From: Thunnus maccoyii
Taxonomy: Eukaryota > Chordata > Actinopteri > Scombriformes > Scombridae
Length of the DNA stretch: 64,000 bases
Assembly (NCBI RefSeq): GCF_910596095.1
Contig: NC_056539.1
Location: 6,708,501 to 6,772,500 of the forward strand
Reading direction: 5' to 3'
This document shows, piece by piece, positions 1-19,006 of this stretch. Under the pieces are notes generated by a model. It saw nothing but the letters and a program-made list of their open reading frames with translations. It was not told the origin of the DNA and did not search any database. Positions within the stretch are counted from its first letter, which is position 1. Every line of letters starts with the position of its first letter. The translations under genes and the position numbers were made by a program.

Positions 1-9407
<9,407 letters not shown>

Positions 9408-9849
9408 TACTAAGTACAACCCTGGAAAACATCATTTACACCACATGCTTGTTATGTTGCTTCCTATTGGTTAACCTGCAGTTGACTTTGCACGTTGAGA
9501 ATCTGGCCTCCTCACCTGACTATTGGTCATCGGTTGGAACTAGCAATATGTGAATTTGGTTATAAAGTAGTGTAGTCTACTTTGTTAATGAAACTGCCAA
9601 AAAGTCTTACAACTTGCAAAAAAAAAAAGAAAAGGAAAAGAAACATAAAAAAAGACAAAGATGTGAAAAAGATCCCCAAGTTGCAGATTATGTGTATACA
9701 TTTTTTTTAAGTAGAAAAGGAAGTTTCCCCAGTTTCTTTTTGTATTTTTGTATATTCAGGGAAATCTCTCTGGAACGGTTGTCTTTTTAAAAGATGCAAA
9801 CAACCAAGCTCTGTATTTGAGCGCTCGACAAGAACAGATGGTTTTAGAC

Positions 9850-10103
9850 GTACACTTATGGATCCCACTGTTGTTATGGGTGTAAACGGAAACCCCACCC
9901 ATACTCTTACCCAAACCTTAACCACACCAAACTCTTACCTAACCCCTTACGTAGCCATTTTCAACTTTACACCTACACTTATCCATCTCATGGCTTATTA
10001 CCCAAACATAACCACACTTATGCCTAAAGCCTCCTGGTTTGGCAGACCAATCACAGCACTCCTGCCCAAAACCCCTGTGGGATCCACAATTTTGCGTTTA
10101 TAG
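9850..10103. repeat. inverted-repeat element in the rab6b 3' UTR
   Basis: The element is bounded by TGGATCCCAC near 9858 and GTGGGATCCA near 10078, an inverted pair. The interior is C- and A-rich with repeated ACCC/CTTACC words (CTTACCCAAACC, CTTACCTAACCC). It looks like a small non-autonomous mobile element inserted in the UTR. Family not identified. Confidence 0.55.
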
Positions 10104-11277
10104 ACGTTACAAGAAAAACTGAACAGTAACATCTTGAGTATCTAATGCATGCCTAGTTTTTGAGCATAGGTACTGTCTACCAGTGTACACGAGTTTGATT
10201 ATGTAAATGGTAACATTACACCAGTGACTTAATGCACTCTGATAATGACTAGTCCAAGTCTTTTGTTTATTAACTGGATTTGTATACTTGACTTCAGATT
10301 ATCTTTTTGTCGTGTGTGTGTAAATGTGTGCTTTCTGTATAGGCAACGTTAGAATGCATTCATAGAGGGCCACTGCCAAGTCGTGTCATTCTTGCCACAT
10401 TACTGACGGACTCTCGTTACCGTTTAGATCACCATTGGTTTGCAGTATGTCATAGACTCCCCCCCACCCCCCGTTCACGTCAATATGACATCTGCTGTTG
10501 CATTGTGTGATATCTTGGTAGTTGTGATTATGATAGTCTGCACATGTAATGGAGCAGGTGGAGAGAATCAAAGCCCTTGCCTTGTGTCACAGACGAACAT
10601 AAACACAAAGTTCCCCATCTGGTGATCTTTAATTGTGTAGACTTGAATTCAGGTTCTGTGAACAGACCAGACCTTCGACATTGTAAATCAGTGCACCATC
10701 TTAACTTGGTGATGCTCATAACTGTTCATCACATGAGCAGTTTCATTCCTGACAAAAAGACCAATTTGCACATGTAGACCTTTCAGGTTAATATGAAGTT
10801 TATGTAAAGCTTCATTTGTAAATGTACAGTCACATAATTCAAGACCTGTCCGATTGTTGTAGAAACTGTCACGTAACGCGTCCCCACTGAGATGAGGTTT
10901 TCTTTGCTGCTTGTGTTTTAACTGACTACTGGCGTTGGCATTATGCAATGTTGCAATGTTGTTTCAATTTGATCTTCTTTTTTTTTTAGAGCCAAGTATC
11001 ATAATGTACTGCTGGGTGAAGTCAGCCAGTGTTGAGAACACTACTTTGATTTGACTTGTCTTAGAAGTGAAATCTTACTGCACTTTTTAAGAACATGTTT
11101 TAGAATTAGCGTGACAGTGTAAGTCTTAGAAACATGGTAAAATAATCTCCATAACATTTGGAGTACTGTGTCTTTAGAGTAGAGTAAAACATTTATGAAT
11201 TGTTCACTCATGTCCAAAAAGGGGAGCACTCTTGTGAGAACTAGTGAGCCTTTTTAACCCACATAATGAGCCAAATG

Positions 11278-11319
11278 ATGATAATAATAATAATAATCAT
11301 AATGATAATAATAATAACG
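11278..11319. repeat. (ATA/TAA)n microsatellite
   Basis: Imperfect ATAATA tract interrupted by CATAATG, in the rab6b 3' UTR. Confidence 0.9.
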
Positions 11320-11896
11320 AGAGACAGAGTTGGATCCGGTATCACAAGAGATCTCGACTGGAACACACTCTTTTGTGGGTTTGGGAGTGACAAAGACAGG
11401 TTGCATTACAAGTTGTATCCCCTCTAAATGACAAAAAAAAAAAAAAAAAACTTCTATTCTCATAATGCTTCATTTTTTTCTCTTCTGTTTCTGTGCAGAA
11501 TATTTATGTTGAAGCAGGAATGTACAGCTCTCATTACAGACCACACAGCCTTGTAAGGAGAGCACGTTTTCAGAAATGAGCTGGGTATTTATTTTTAAAT
11601 GAAGATAAAATTATTGATCAGTTGCTCCTTTGTACTTTTTCCCCTTGAATACGAAAGTCAAACCCACCATTCCTTTCCTGAAGGCCCATTTTAACATTCC
11701 CTGAAATGGACCAAGTGATGTGACAAATGTCTTTGGATGTTGGGGGGGGTCTGTAATTTGAGGATGGGGGGCCATGGCCATTCCCTGAGGGTGTGTATGT
11801 TCTGTCACAGCTCTGTGCAGCAGACCTGATCAGACCTCTCAGAGCTGGCTCTCCATTCACACTGTACAGAGATCTAGCATGTCTCTCCAAATGATT

Positions 11897-11902
11897 AATA
11901 AA
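11897..11902 (+). promoter_or_regulatory. rab6b: polyadenylation signal AATAAA, candidate for rab6b
   Basis: Canonical hexamer about 2.5 kb after the stop, followed by a T-rich stretch. It is the best visible 3' end for rab6b. Confidence 0.5.
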
Positions 11903-12499
11903 GATGTCTTATTACCAAAGTCATGCAGAATCCTTTTCTTTCTTGAAGTTTTCTTTAACTGTGTACCATCTGAGGTATCTGCCATTCATCTTTCCACCTC
12001 TCCACCCACTGTGTTGTGGCCTCTTTCACAATTAGTTTCTTTTCCTTTACTGTTTTGATCAAATTGTTTCAAATAGCACAGACTAGAGTTCACTTTGCCA
12101 ATAAACCAATAAAATGTATATACCAATAAAATGACATGCTAATATGTAAAAGGATATTGATACTGTCATTACCTGAATATTGCAGTAGCTTCTCCTCTCT
12201 GTGATCATGTAGGTTACCAATAATGAAGCAATAGTTGTGTCAAACAAGTGTTTTAATCATGTTGTGACATGCTTAGTTTCTAGTTTGACACAACAACAAA
12301 TGTCCCAGGTTTCCACTGATGACTGGATCCTGTCATCAGTATCACCTGCTGTGCTGGCCGGGGCTGAATGAACCTTCAATGGGGCACAGCAGCAAAAACT
12401 AGCCTTTACATTTGTTTATTTACAATTTGATTAAAGACTAATTTATTGAAAGTCAAACACTATGTAAGTATAAAGCCAATTTAAGTATTAAAAGTAGTA

Positions 12500-12830
12500 T
12501 TTGCAGATTATTTTTTCAAATAATTGACTAATTGTTAGGGTCTATAAAACATCAGAAACCAGTACAAAAATTTTTTAAAAAAAGAATCTCACAATTATAA
12601 TTTTGAAATTGTGAAATATATACTGTATTTAAGAAAATTCAGTTTACTTTCACATGATCAAAAAAAGCAGCAATTATTTACATTAGTGAAGCTGGAACTA
12701 GAGAATGTTTGGCATTTTTTCTTTATAAATGACTTAAACATTTAATCAATTATTAAAACAATTGCTTATTAGTTGTAAGCCGATCAACTAATTGATTAAT
12801 CAACTCATCTTTTAAGCTCTAATTAAAAGG
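12500..12830 (+). repeat. fragment of the common ATTAATC-type dispersed repeat
   Basis: Contains the words AATTGACTAATTGTTAGG-TCTATAAAACATCAGAAA, AAGCTGGAACTAG-GAATGTTTGGCATTTTT and CGATCAACTAATTGATTAATCA. The same words in the same order occur at 26690-26990 and 39570-39875. Non-coding; likely an old non-autonomous element. Confidence 0.7.
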
Positions 12831-13001
12831 TATTAAAATTAGATTTTTTGACAGTGGGCCTCTCTACAAGACAGAGCCTAAAATGCAGAAGCCATCCTAA
12901 AACCCTTAAAATTTCACTCTCAGATTCTGCTCTAGTATTACAAACTGTATTACAAAACTAATTTGCAATTACTCAGATTACTTCAAAATAAATGTCAGTG
13001 T

Positions 13002-13004
<3 letters not shown>

Positions 13005-13036
<32 letters not shown>
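13005..13036 (+). repeat. 32-base poly-C homopolymer
   Basis: Uninterrupted run of 32 C. Unusually long for this base; it may be unstable and its exact length is prone to sequencing error. Confidence 0.95.
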
Positions 13037-13038
<2 letters not shown>

Positions 13039-13320
13039 AGGCAGCCGTTCACTATACCCAGTGCATAAACCAGTCTTGGTACTGGCACTATGTTCAAGTT
13101 CTATTCTAGTTCATTGCACTTTTAGTCTCAGACTTACAGTATTGCAAAAACACATCCATCCTGAAGGTGTCTGTGTTTTATACCAGACACTCTAAATGCT
13201 AGGTGTGATGGGCAATGCTGTGGAAACAGTCTTGCGCCATGTTTTTTCTTCATATGAAATATTTCTGTGGCACCTGCTCTTACAACTGCCCCATTAGTCA
13301 GTGCGAACAAACCACACTGC

Positions 13321-13760
13321 AGTAGTTGAATGTAACTGAATACATTTACTCAAGTACTGTACTTCAGTACAATGTTGAAGTACTTGTATTTGTTTTCTAT
13401 TTTATGCTGTTTCATATTTCTGCCCAACTACATTTAATAGGGAAACACTGTACTTTTTACATATTTACCTCACAGTTTATAGTTACTTTGCAGATACTTT
13501 ACATACAAAACTTATTATATATATATTTATAAAACATGATGCATCAATATTGATCACAGAACTATTCAGCAGTATATTAAACTAGCTCCACCTTCATCAG
13601 CTACATTAATTATTACATGTTATTGCATCAGTAATAATATATTTTGGTGATCATACCTCTGTGAGCTTTTTAATTAAGGACTTTAACTTAATGGAGACGC
13701 TTTATATTGTAGTAATGCTACTTTTACTCAAACAAAGGATCTGAGTTCTTGCACTGGGAG
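13321..13760 (+). repeat. dispersed repeat with AAGTACTGTACTT-type words (partner at 31300)
   Basis: GAATACATTTACTCAAGTACTGTACTTCAGTAC followed by AAGTACTTGTATTTG, CAACTACATTTA and later TTTTACTCAAACAAAGGATCTGAGT. The reverse-oriented counterpart at 31300-31560 has ACTACATTACAAGTAAA, TTTACTTAAGTA and AAAAGTCCTCATTAGCAGC. Widespread in fish genomes. Confidence 0.65.
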
Positions 13761-14753
13761 TTGTTTCCTGCTTTGTTCCACCCTAATCCCAGTGATCTGT
13801 ACTACCAGGACCACATCACGAGCCAGTAAATAGATTGCGAAACTGAAACTGGAAGTGTGCCGCTTTCACAACCCTGTTTGTGTTCGTTGGTTCTTTGCGG
13901 GGCTGCTGCCTTCCTGCTGTAGTCCAGACTGCAGCTGTGACAGCCAACACTGAGCTGATGCCAGTTCATTTAAAACTTGGATGCAGCTCCAGGGGTCTGG
14001 CATTATGGAGGAGATGATGTCAGTCACTGTGATAATAATTCACTGTGAGAATCCATAAACGTCAAAATGACTCATCTATCTGTCAAAATATGACTGAGTG
14101 TAGTTCACAGGCTTACAGTTGAGACAGCCTGTTACAACTTGTAGGCCACCAAACCAGCGTGACAACCAACAGATTTCTTGCTCCACACAAGCAAATAACA
14201 ATGACCTTAATATGACTGAGATGCCAAACATAATAATGCCCTCAACTGTGACCCTGAACTGATATTTTACTCTGCTCCAAATAGGCAAACCCTCTTTTTT
14301 TAAAATCTCAGAATGGTACATTCTGTATGTTTTTGTACCCATAAGGTAACACAAAAGAATAAAGGTCATTTTCATGAAAGTGATGATCCAGTATTCTAAT
14401 ATCATCTAATGTGGAATACTTGCCAGATGCTCAATGAATGTGGTTCATAATCTGCTTTCATGGTTCAATGAGTCTTTTGTGAAATGCTTTTGTTGTGTAT
14501 CGAGCCCACAAAAGAAATCTTCACATTATGCTGTTTAGAAATCTCTACTGGCTTCACTTGTTTTCAGTCATTTAAATACTTGATGTGTCATAAATGATGT
14601 ACAGAGTAAAGAAGAAAATGGTCATGTTTTTCCTTCTCCAGCAGCTATGAGCTCATGATTCTTTAAGATGACAGTCGTCCTCCGAAGCCACAGGATATGA
14701 TCACCAGGAATTAGGAAATAAAAACACACATTAAAAATATTTTCAAAAATAGG

Positions 14754-14759
14754 TTTATT
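14754..14759 (-). promoter_or_regulatory. polyadenylation signal (AATAAA on - strand), candidate for the RING gene
   Basis: TTTATT on the + strand, about 365 bases beyond the RING gene stop. Another AATAAA lies within the A-rich run immediately after the stop, so the true 3' end is uncertain. Confidence 0.45.
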
Positions 14760-15123
14760 AAATACTCTGACAACTAGCAACAGTAATAAATTATATTCAG
14801 TGTTCTGCAGTGGACTTGTAAAAGGGAACGTCCTCAGGAGACCATCTGTTACGAGGGGGTCTTGGGGTGTTAGTCCCACTGGGACAGCTGAACCAAATCC
14901 CACAGCACCAGCTGGGAGAATTAAGCCTAGAATAAATAATGGGGAGACAGGGCACCTTTGGCTGAAGACAAAACAATGTCCTGACTGGAGCACAATTGGA
15001 TTCTTGGTCCTAACGGCCTCAACTTTCCTTTCACTGACAAAGGTTGGTCTTCTTATGACATCTACCATCCGCAAATAATATCCTGAGAAGCATGTCATTC
15101 TTGGTCCAGCTCTTTTTTTTATT

Positions 15124-16060
15124 TTAAAACGTCTCTTCAGTTGAAAGCCTGCGCCAGGATTTCATCTCCCTTAAAAAAAATAAAAAAATGAATAAAATAC
15201 ATTAATATCCACATTTTCCACAAAATCCCTCCTTGGTATTATAGCCATTTATCACAGAGTCAGAACTTACACATTGCTTCCCGGCACAATCCTCTCTTGC
15301 GGTTGCTTTGTCAAACTGAACTTTCTGAAGAATGCACGAAATCTTAGCTTTGTTCTGGAGGACCCAGAGGAAACGCTGAAAAGAAAAAGTTCACGTGTTA
15401 GAGAGTATCTTACTCCAGCAGGATGTACAGAAGCACTGCAGAGCCCAGCTGCTAATGAGGCTGCTTTGTGGACAAATGTACTGATTAACACTAACCTGTG
15501 AGAGGCTTGGTATGGCTGGAATTTTTTGGATTTAGGTTCCAATTCTTCAAATTCAACACCAGTTCACAAGTGATACTCTTCTTAAATTCTTTCTTTTCTA
15601 ACATTTTTAGCTCTTACACACTTTACAGCAGCAATATTTTACATTATGATACAGTGTTTGGAGAAAAAAACTCATATTTATGTTCTCCAATGTTAATTTT
15701 CTGAACCTACCATTCTGCTTGTAATGAAGGCTGTTGTTTAGCCTCCGTCCTCTCCTCCTCAGCTTCTTCTTTCAGCCCGTCCTCCTCCTCCTCCGCCTCG
15801 GCCTCCGCATCCTCCGGTATCTGCTCCCACAGCCTGCTGTCGACCCACAGAGCTTCCTGCAGGCTGAGGCCACGTCCTATGCAGGTCACCCGACGACACA
15901 GAGGGCAGCCCACGGTGAGCAGCCCGCTCCTGGCCTGCGACATGGTCTCCAGGCATGGGTCACAGAAGGTGTGTCTGCAGTGGAGCACCCTGGGGATCCT
16001 GTCCATCCGCGAGTAGGGCAAGAGACAAACACTGCACTCGCTGTCCTCACACAGAACCAT
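15124..16060 (-). CDS. small RING-finger protein, probable E3 ubiquitin ligase (unnamed)
   Basis: Three coding exons on the - strand: 16060-15711, 15375-15271 and 15169-15124, joining in frame to 166 residues. The start ATG at 16060 has a strong context (GACCATGG). Residues 9-55 form a C3HC4 RING: C9, C12, C28, H30, C33, C36, C52, C55 (CSVC, HCRHTFC, CPLC). After it come LQEALWVDSRLWEQIP, an acidic Glu/Ala-rich stretch (about 77-108) and a basic C-terminus with RTKLRFRAFFRKF. RING proteins of this layout recruit E2 enzymes for ubiquitin transfer. The RING plus the 'LDS-LW'-like segment recalls the RNF224/RNF227/RNF152 group, but I cannot assign an orthologue. Donors GTAGGT and GTAAGT and acceptors TTTTCAG and TTTAAG support the joins; the last 15 residues rest on the short third exon. 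No membrane segment is seen. Confidence 0.82.
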
Positions 16061-16740
16061 GGTCAAACCAAACTGAAGACCACAGAATGTGATGGAAAGG
16101 ATGAAAATGACTTTCTCTGGATGATCAGGAACCTGAACGTCTCACAGAAAACGCCCACTGTCCAGCAACTGTCAGTGATTAAGGTCTTGTTGAGATAGAT
16201 GGTTGCTGCAGTTTTCTTCTCCCTGTTGAATAAAATAGCGTTTGTTAGAAGCCTTTTCACACTGGAAATAATTGTAGGGCAAGAGATTTTTAGCCATATT
16301 GAATTGTAAATATATGTATTATTTTCTCATTTCTAATGTTAACAGATAAGATAATAATATCTCAGATAAGACTTCCATTATACTGTTATTTGTAACTCCA
16401 TATTTATAACTAACAATGACAGTGAGATGCAATTTGTGAGTATAGTCTTGATTGTGGACTGGTGAGATAGAAATGTTAAAAGCTGAGAAAATTAAAGCTG
16501 AATAACAATAAAATTAAATGACCAACATATGTGTCCCTTATATATTGTCCCTATCTTACATTATCATATTATTTCAGACATTCATTCTAAATATAGAAAA
16601 ATCTAATAGAAAACAAAACACTATCCTCTACTAAACATAAAAAAACAAAATCCAGAAAAATATATGTTTGTGTAAAGTACTTACAGTTAGCTTGCAGACC
16701 ATAAAATATTCCCAGAAGAGACTCGATGCTCCTTCAGAGC
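16061..16740 (-). other. 5' UTR exons and leader intron of the RING gene
   Basis: On the - strand an acceptor TTCAACAG|G ends at 16223, giving a UTR part of the first coding exon (16222-16061). A donor ACT|GTAAGT at 16685/16684 marks the end of a candidate upstream non-coding exon (from about 16740 to 16685). The intron 16684-16223 is AT-rich and empty. The transcription start was not determined. Confidence 0.5.
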
Positions 16741-17127
16741 TGCATCAAAGTATTGTCCCTTTGGACTGTACAGCACAGCCACACAGCAGTGAATAGAGGG
16801 GCTGAGCCGGCTCGTCTGCCGCCTGTTAGAAGTGTCTGGTGTGTTTGTGGGGGCGGGACAGAAACAGCCCAAACCTTCACAGCACAACAGCTGGGGAGGC
16901 AGAGCGGTGGAGACGCTCTTTGTTCAGTGTTTGACGGAGGGCAGGTGGAGAAACGGGTGTGGGAGGTTGAAGGAGACAAGTGTTAGGAGAGGGAACAGGC
17001 AAACAGTGATCACGAACCTAGCGAAATGCTCCCCTATTCAAAGCGTGAAGCACATGATGATAAGCTTCGGTGTATTCAAATAAATTAAACTGATAGATGG
17101 ATAAATACATTATTCTAGAAAAAAGAT
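16741..17127. other. promoter-side region of the RING gene
   Basis: A moderately GC-rich stretch (16790-17000) with GGGGGCGGGAC (GC-box-like) at about 16849, AP-type and E-box-like words, and no supported exon. It plausibly holds the RING gene promoter, but no TATA element is obvious. Confidence 0.35.
17119..17124 (-). terminator. RNA polymerase III terminator of tRNA-Pro(TGG)
   Basis: Six T on the - strand, beginning three bases after the tRNA 3' end. This is a standard pol III stop. Confidence 0.8.
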
Positions 17128-17199
17128 GGGCTCGTCCGGGATTTGAACCCGGGACCTCTCGCACCCAAAGCGAGAATCATACCCCTAGACCAACGAGCC
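17128..17199 (-). tRNA. tRNA-Pro (anticodon TGG)
   Basis: A 72-base gene on the - strand. The acceptor stem GGCTCGT pairs with ACGAGCC and is followed by discriminator C. The anticodon stem CTCGC/GCGAG encloses the loop TTTGGGT, giving anticodon TGG (+ strand 17165-17167), which reads CCA and other CCN codons. The internal promoter is intact: A box around TGGTCTAGGGG and B box GGTTCAAATCC. No intron. Identical to the tRNA at 17636 except at anticodon base 34. Confidence 0.97.
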
Positions 17200-17635
17200 A
17201 CACTTTTACCACTGAAAGAGTTGTGTTTTAATATGTGACCAACAGTCGGTTTTTCATTATTTCTTTTTATGTTTATTGACGTTATATGACTTCACGCTGG
17301 GCATACTATTAAGCTCTGTACCGTTCAATACCCCTAAACACTAAAAATGTCTGCGGACAGCATGTTCGTACAAAGCCTGTAGCTCACTGGTAGCTAACGT
17401 TAAGGTAGCGTTAATGTCCGGTTGCGAACAAAGCGTTCAACTGAACGCAAATATATTTAAAACAACAAATTTCAGTCTCTTTTATGTCACATATCAACAT
17501 GGAGCAACTGAATAAAGCGACGTTTAATAAGGCCACAGTGTAATGCAGTGGGTATTTTAAAAGCTAATGCTGTTTGAAACAGCAGCCGACTGAAGCTTTG
17601 CGTTAGCATGGAGCTAGCTATGAGTCCAAAATAAT
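17200..17635. other. spacer between the two tRNA-Pro genes
   Basis: 436 bases of ordinary sequence containing TAACGTTA-type words but no gene. Flanking similarity beyond the two tRNAs is not apparent (only the GGGC..CCA termini match), so a very recent tandem duplication with flanks is unlikely. Confidence 0.6.
17628..17631 (-). terminator. RNA polymerase III terminator of tRNA-Pro(CGG)
   Basis: Four T on the - strand, starting five bases after the tRNA end; this is the minimal vertebrate pol III terminator. Confidence 0.65.
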
Positions 17636-17707
17636 GGGCTCGTCCGGGATTTGAACCCGGGACCTCTCGCACCCGAAGCGAGAATCATACCCCTAGACCA
17701 ACGAGCC
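17636..17707 (-). tRNA. tRNA-Pro (anticodon CGG)
   Basis: A 72-base gene on the - strand with the same acceptor, D, variable and T arms as the tRNA at 17128. The anticodon loop is TTCGGGT, anticodon CGG (+ strand 17673-17675), reading CCG. A and B boxes are intact and there is no intron. The only difference from the neighbour is C34 in place of T34. Confidence 0.97.
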
Positions 17708-18456
17708 ACGTGTTCACAGAGGCGACGTAACGCCATATAATAATTTCAACCGGAGAAGCTAAGTGATCATAGTTTGTAATTTTTATTCGTGCCTGTACTT
17801 ATGATTATCTGGATTACCTATCGTTACCCTAATCATTACAACCCCCGTGGCCATTTAGCCCCAGACTATTACAATAAAGACTGTTTAAACAAGCTTCATT
17901 ATGTGCCACATGTTAAAACGCTGTATTTTACCAATTCAGCACCTTGTAATTGAAGGACTACTTAATTTGAGCTGTATGAATTTAACTTGAATACACACCT
18001 GGAAGCCGAACCCCACCTGTGACCCCAGCACTGTGGAGTTACGTACGATGTGCTGAGGTCATGGGATGGCGGTGGTGTTTACCGCATTGATGTAAATTGT
18101 ATCTTTTGTGGGGAGCTCAGAGAAACGCTGGTACATTTACTTTGTTCTTTGTCCGAATATAATATACCTTTATTACTGATCATAACTATCCTCACTTTTT
18201 ATTACTTTGGAAAAATGTATTGTTTTGATTCGCTGAATATGACAGGAATCTCTTCTTGCAGTTCTATTTGATTAATTTTCTCAATATTTTGACCAAATTT
18301 TATATCCACAAATCCAAATTCTTAAAAAAACCCAAACATTTAGTCCCCCTTTCATGTTCGTGATTGTTGACTCAAGCTGTTAAAAAGCTGTTTATTTATA
18401 AAAAACAAAAAATAAAAAAAAGGTGGCGTTACCGCCTCACAACAGGAAATGCATTG
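17708..18456. other. intergenic, no gene seen
   Basis: AT-rich sequence between the tRNA pair and the cep63 promoter area. It includes an A-rich run at about 18395-18421. No exon, RNA gene or clear mobile element recognised. Confidence 0.5.
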
Positions 18457-18670
18457 TAGCCAATCCCAGCTTTGGTCCCAGTGCGCGTTATTTTTTCCCA
18501 CCCGCATTCTGCGAAGACCCGCCCTACTTTACCTCTGATTGGCTCTGACCCTGATATTTTTACCTTAATGCCAAAACATATCCAACCAAACCAACAAAGG
18601 CAACGAGTATTAGCCAATCAGAGGCAGAGTAGGGCGGGTCTTCACAGAATGCGGGTGGGAAAAATTAAGG
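18457..18670. promoter_or_regulatory. CCAAT-bearing inverted repeat upstream of cep63
   Basis: Arms of 58 bases, 18487-18544 and 18612-18669, are near-perfect inverted copies separated by 67 bases. Each arm holds a GC-rich core (GACCCGCCCTAC / GTAGGGCGGGTC) and a CCAAT box (CTGATTGGCT / AGCCAATCAG); a third CCAAT (GTAGCCAATCCC) lies at about 18456. NF-Y binds CCAAT and GC-box factors bind GGGCGG, so this could be a proximal promoter for cep63, whose ATG is 340 bases downstream. It could also be a mobile-element foldback that supplied these sites. Which of the two is inference. Confidence 0.6.
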
Positions 18671-19006
18671 CACCCAGTGTTGTACACTGAAGTTCAGTTA
18701 ACGATGTAAACCGACTTAGTTAATCACTGAAACTACTTAACGCTAGTAGGTAACTTAAATCATCTGCATACTCAAATTAGCCTTAGCTATGATTCAAGTC
18801 GAGATAATTACCGCTAATTCGCAACTTCAGCTCCGCTTGTTAGCAGGTAACGTTAACGTTAATGCTGTCACAGAGGTTGCTAGGCAAGTCAGGTTAAACT
18901 AGCTGGTAGCTAACTTGAGTCAGTTAAAGTTAAAGTTTATCCACAGAGCCAGTACGCTGTAAGTTATTCACAACACTTTAATACAGTGACTACCAATTCC
19001 AACTAG
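18671..19006 (+). other. cep63: cep63 5' leader / promoter-proximal region
   Basis: Contains repeated AACGTTAA words (GTAACGTTAACGTTAATG at about 18847). The transcription start is not identifiable, and no upstream in-frame exon is needed because the ATG at 19007 matches the family N-terminus. Confidence 0.45.

Larger units (their letters stand above)
9408..11915 (+). other. rab6b: rab6b 3' UTR
   Basis: About 2.5 kb following the rab6b stop, with A- and T-rich homopolymer tracts and no plausible exon, ending near an AATAAA signal at 11897-11902. Long 3' UTRs are usual for RAB6B. Further AATAAA words at about 12099-12130 could serve as alternative distal sites. The true end cannot be fixed without transcript data. 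Confidence 0.6.
11916..14735. other. intergenic stretch between rab6b and the RING gene
   Basis: The two genes converge here. The region is AT-rich and contains dispersed-repeat fragments and a long C tract listed separately. Open frames such as that at 14076-14405 on the - strand show no family features and I treat them as chance. Confidence 0.6.

Noticed and set aside
14076..14405. 109-codon open frame on the - strand between rab6b and the RING gene
   Set aside because: AT-rich, no domain, no splice or UTR context; probably chance or a decayed repeat.
15707..16066. Reading the RING gene as a single exon starting at a TTG (16066) and stopping at TAG (15707)
   Set aside because: The ATG at 16060 has a strong Kozak context, and the TAG overlaps a good donor (TG|GTAGGT) whose phase matches the next exon.
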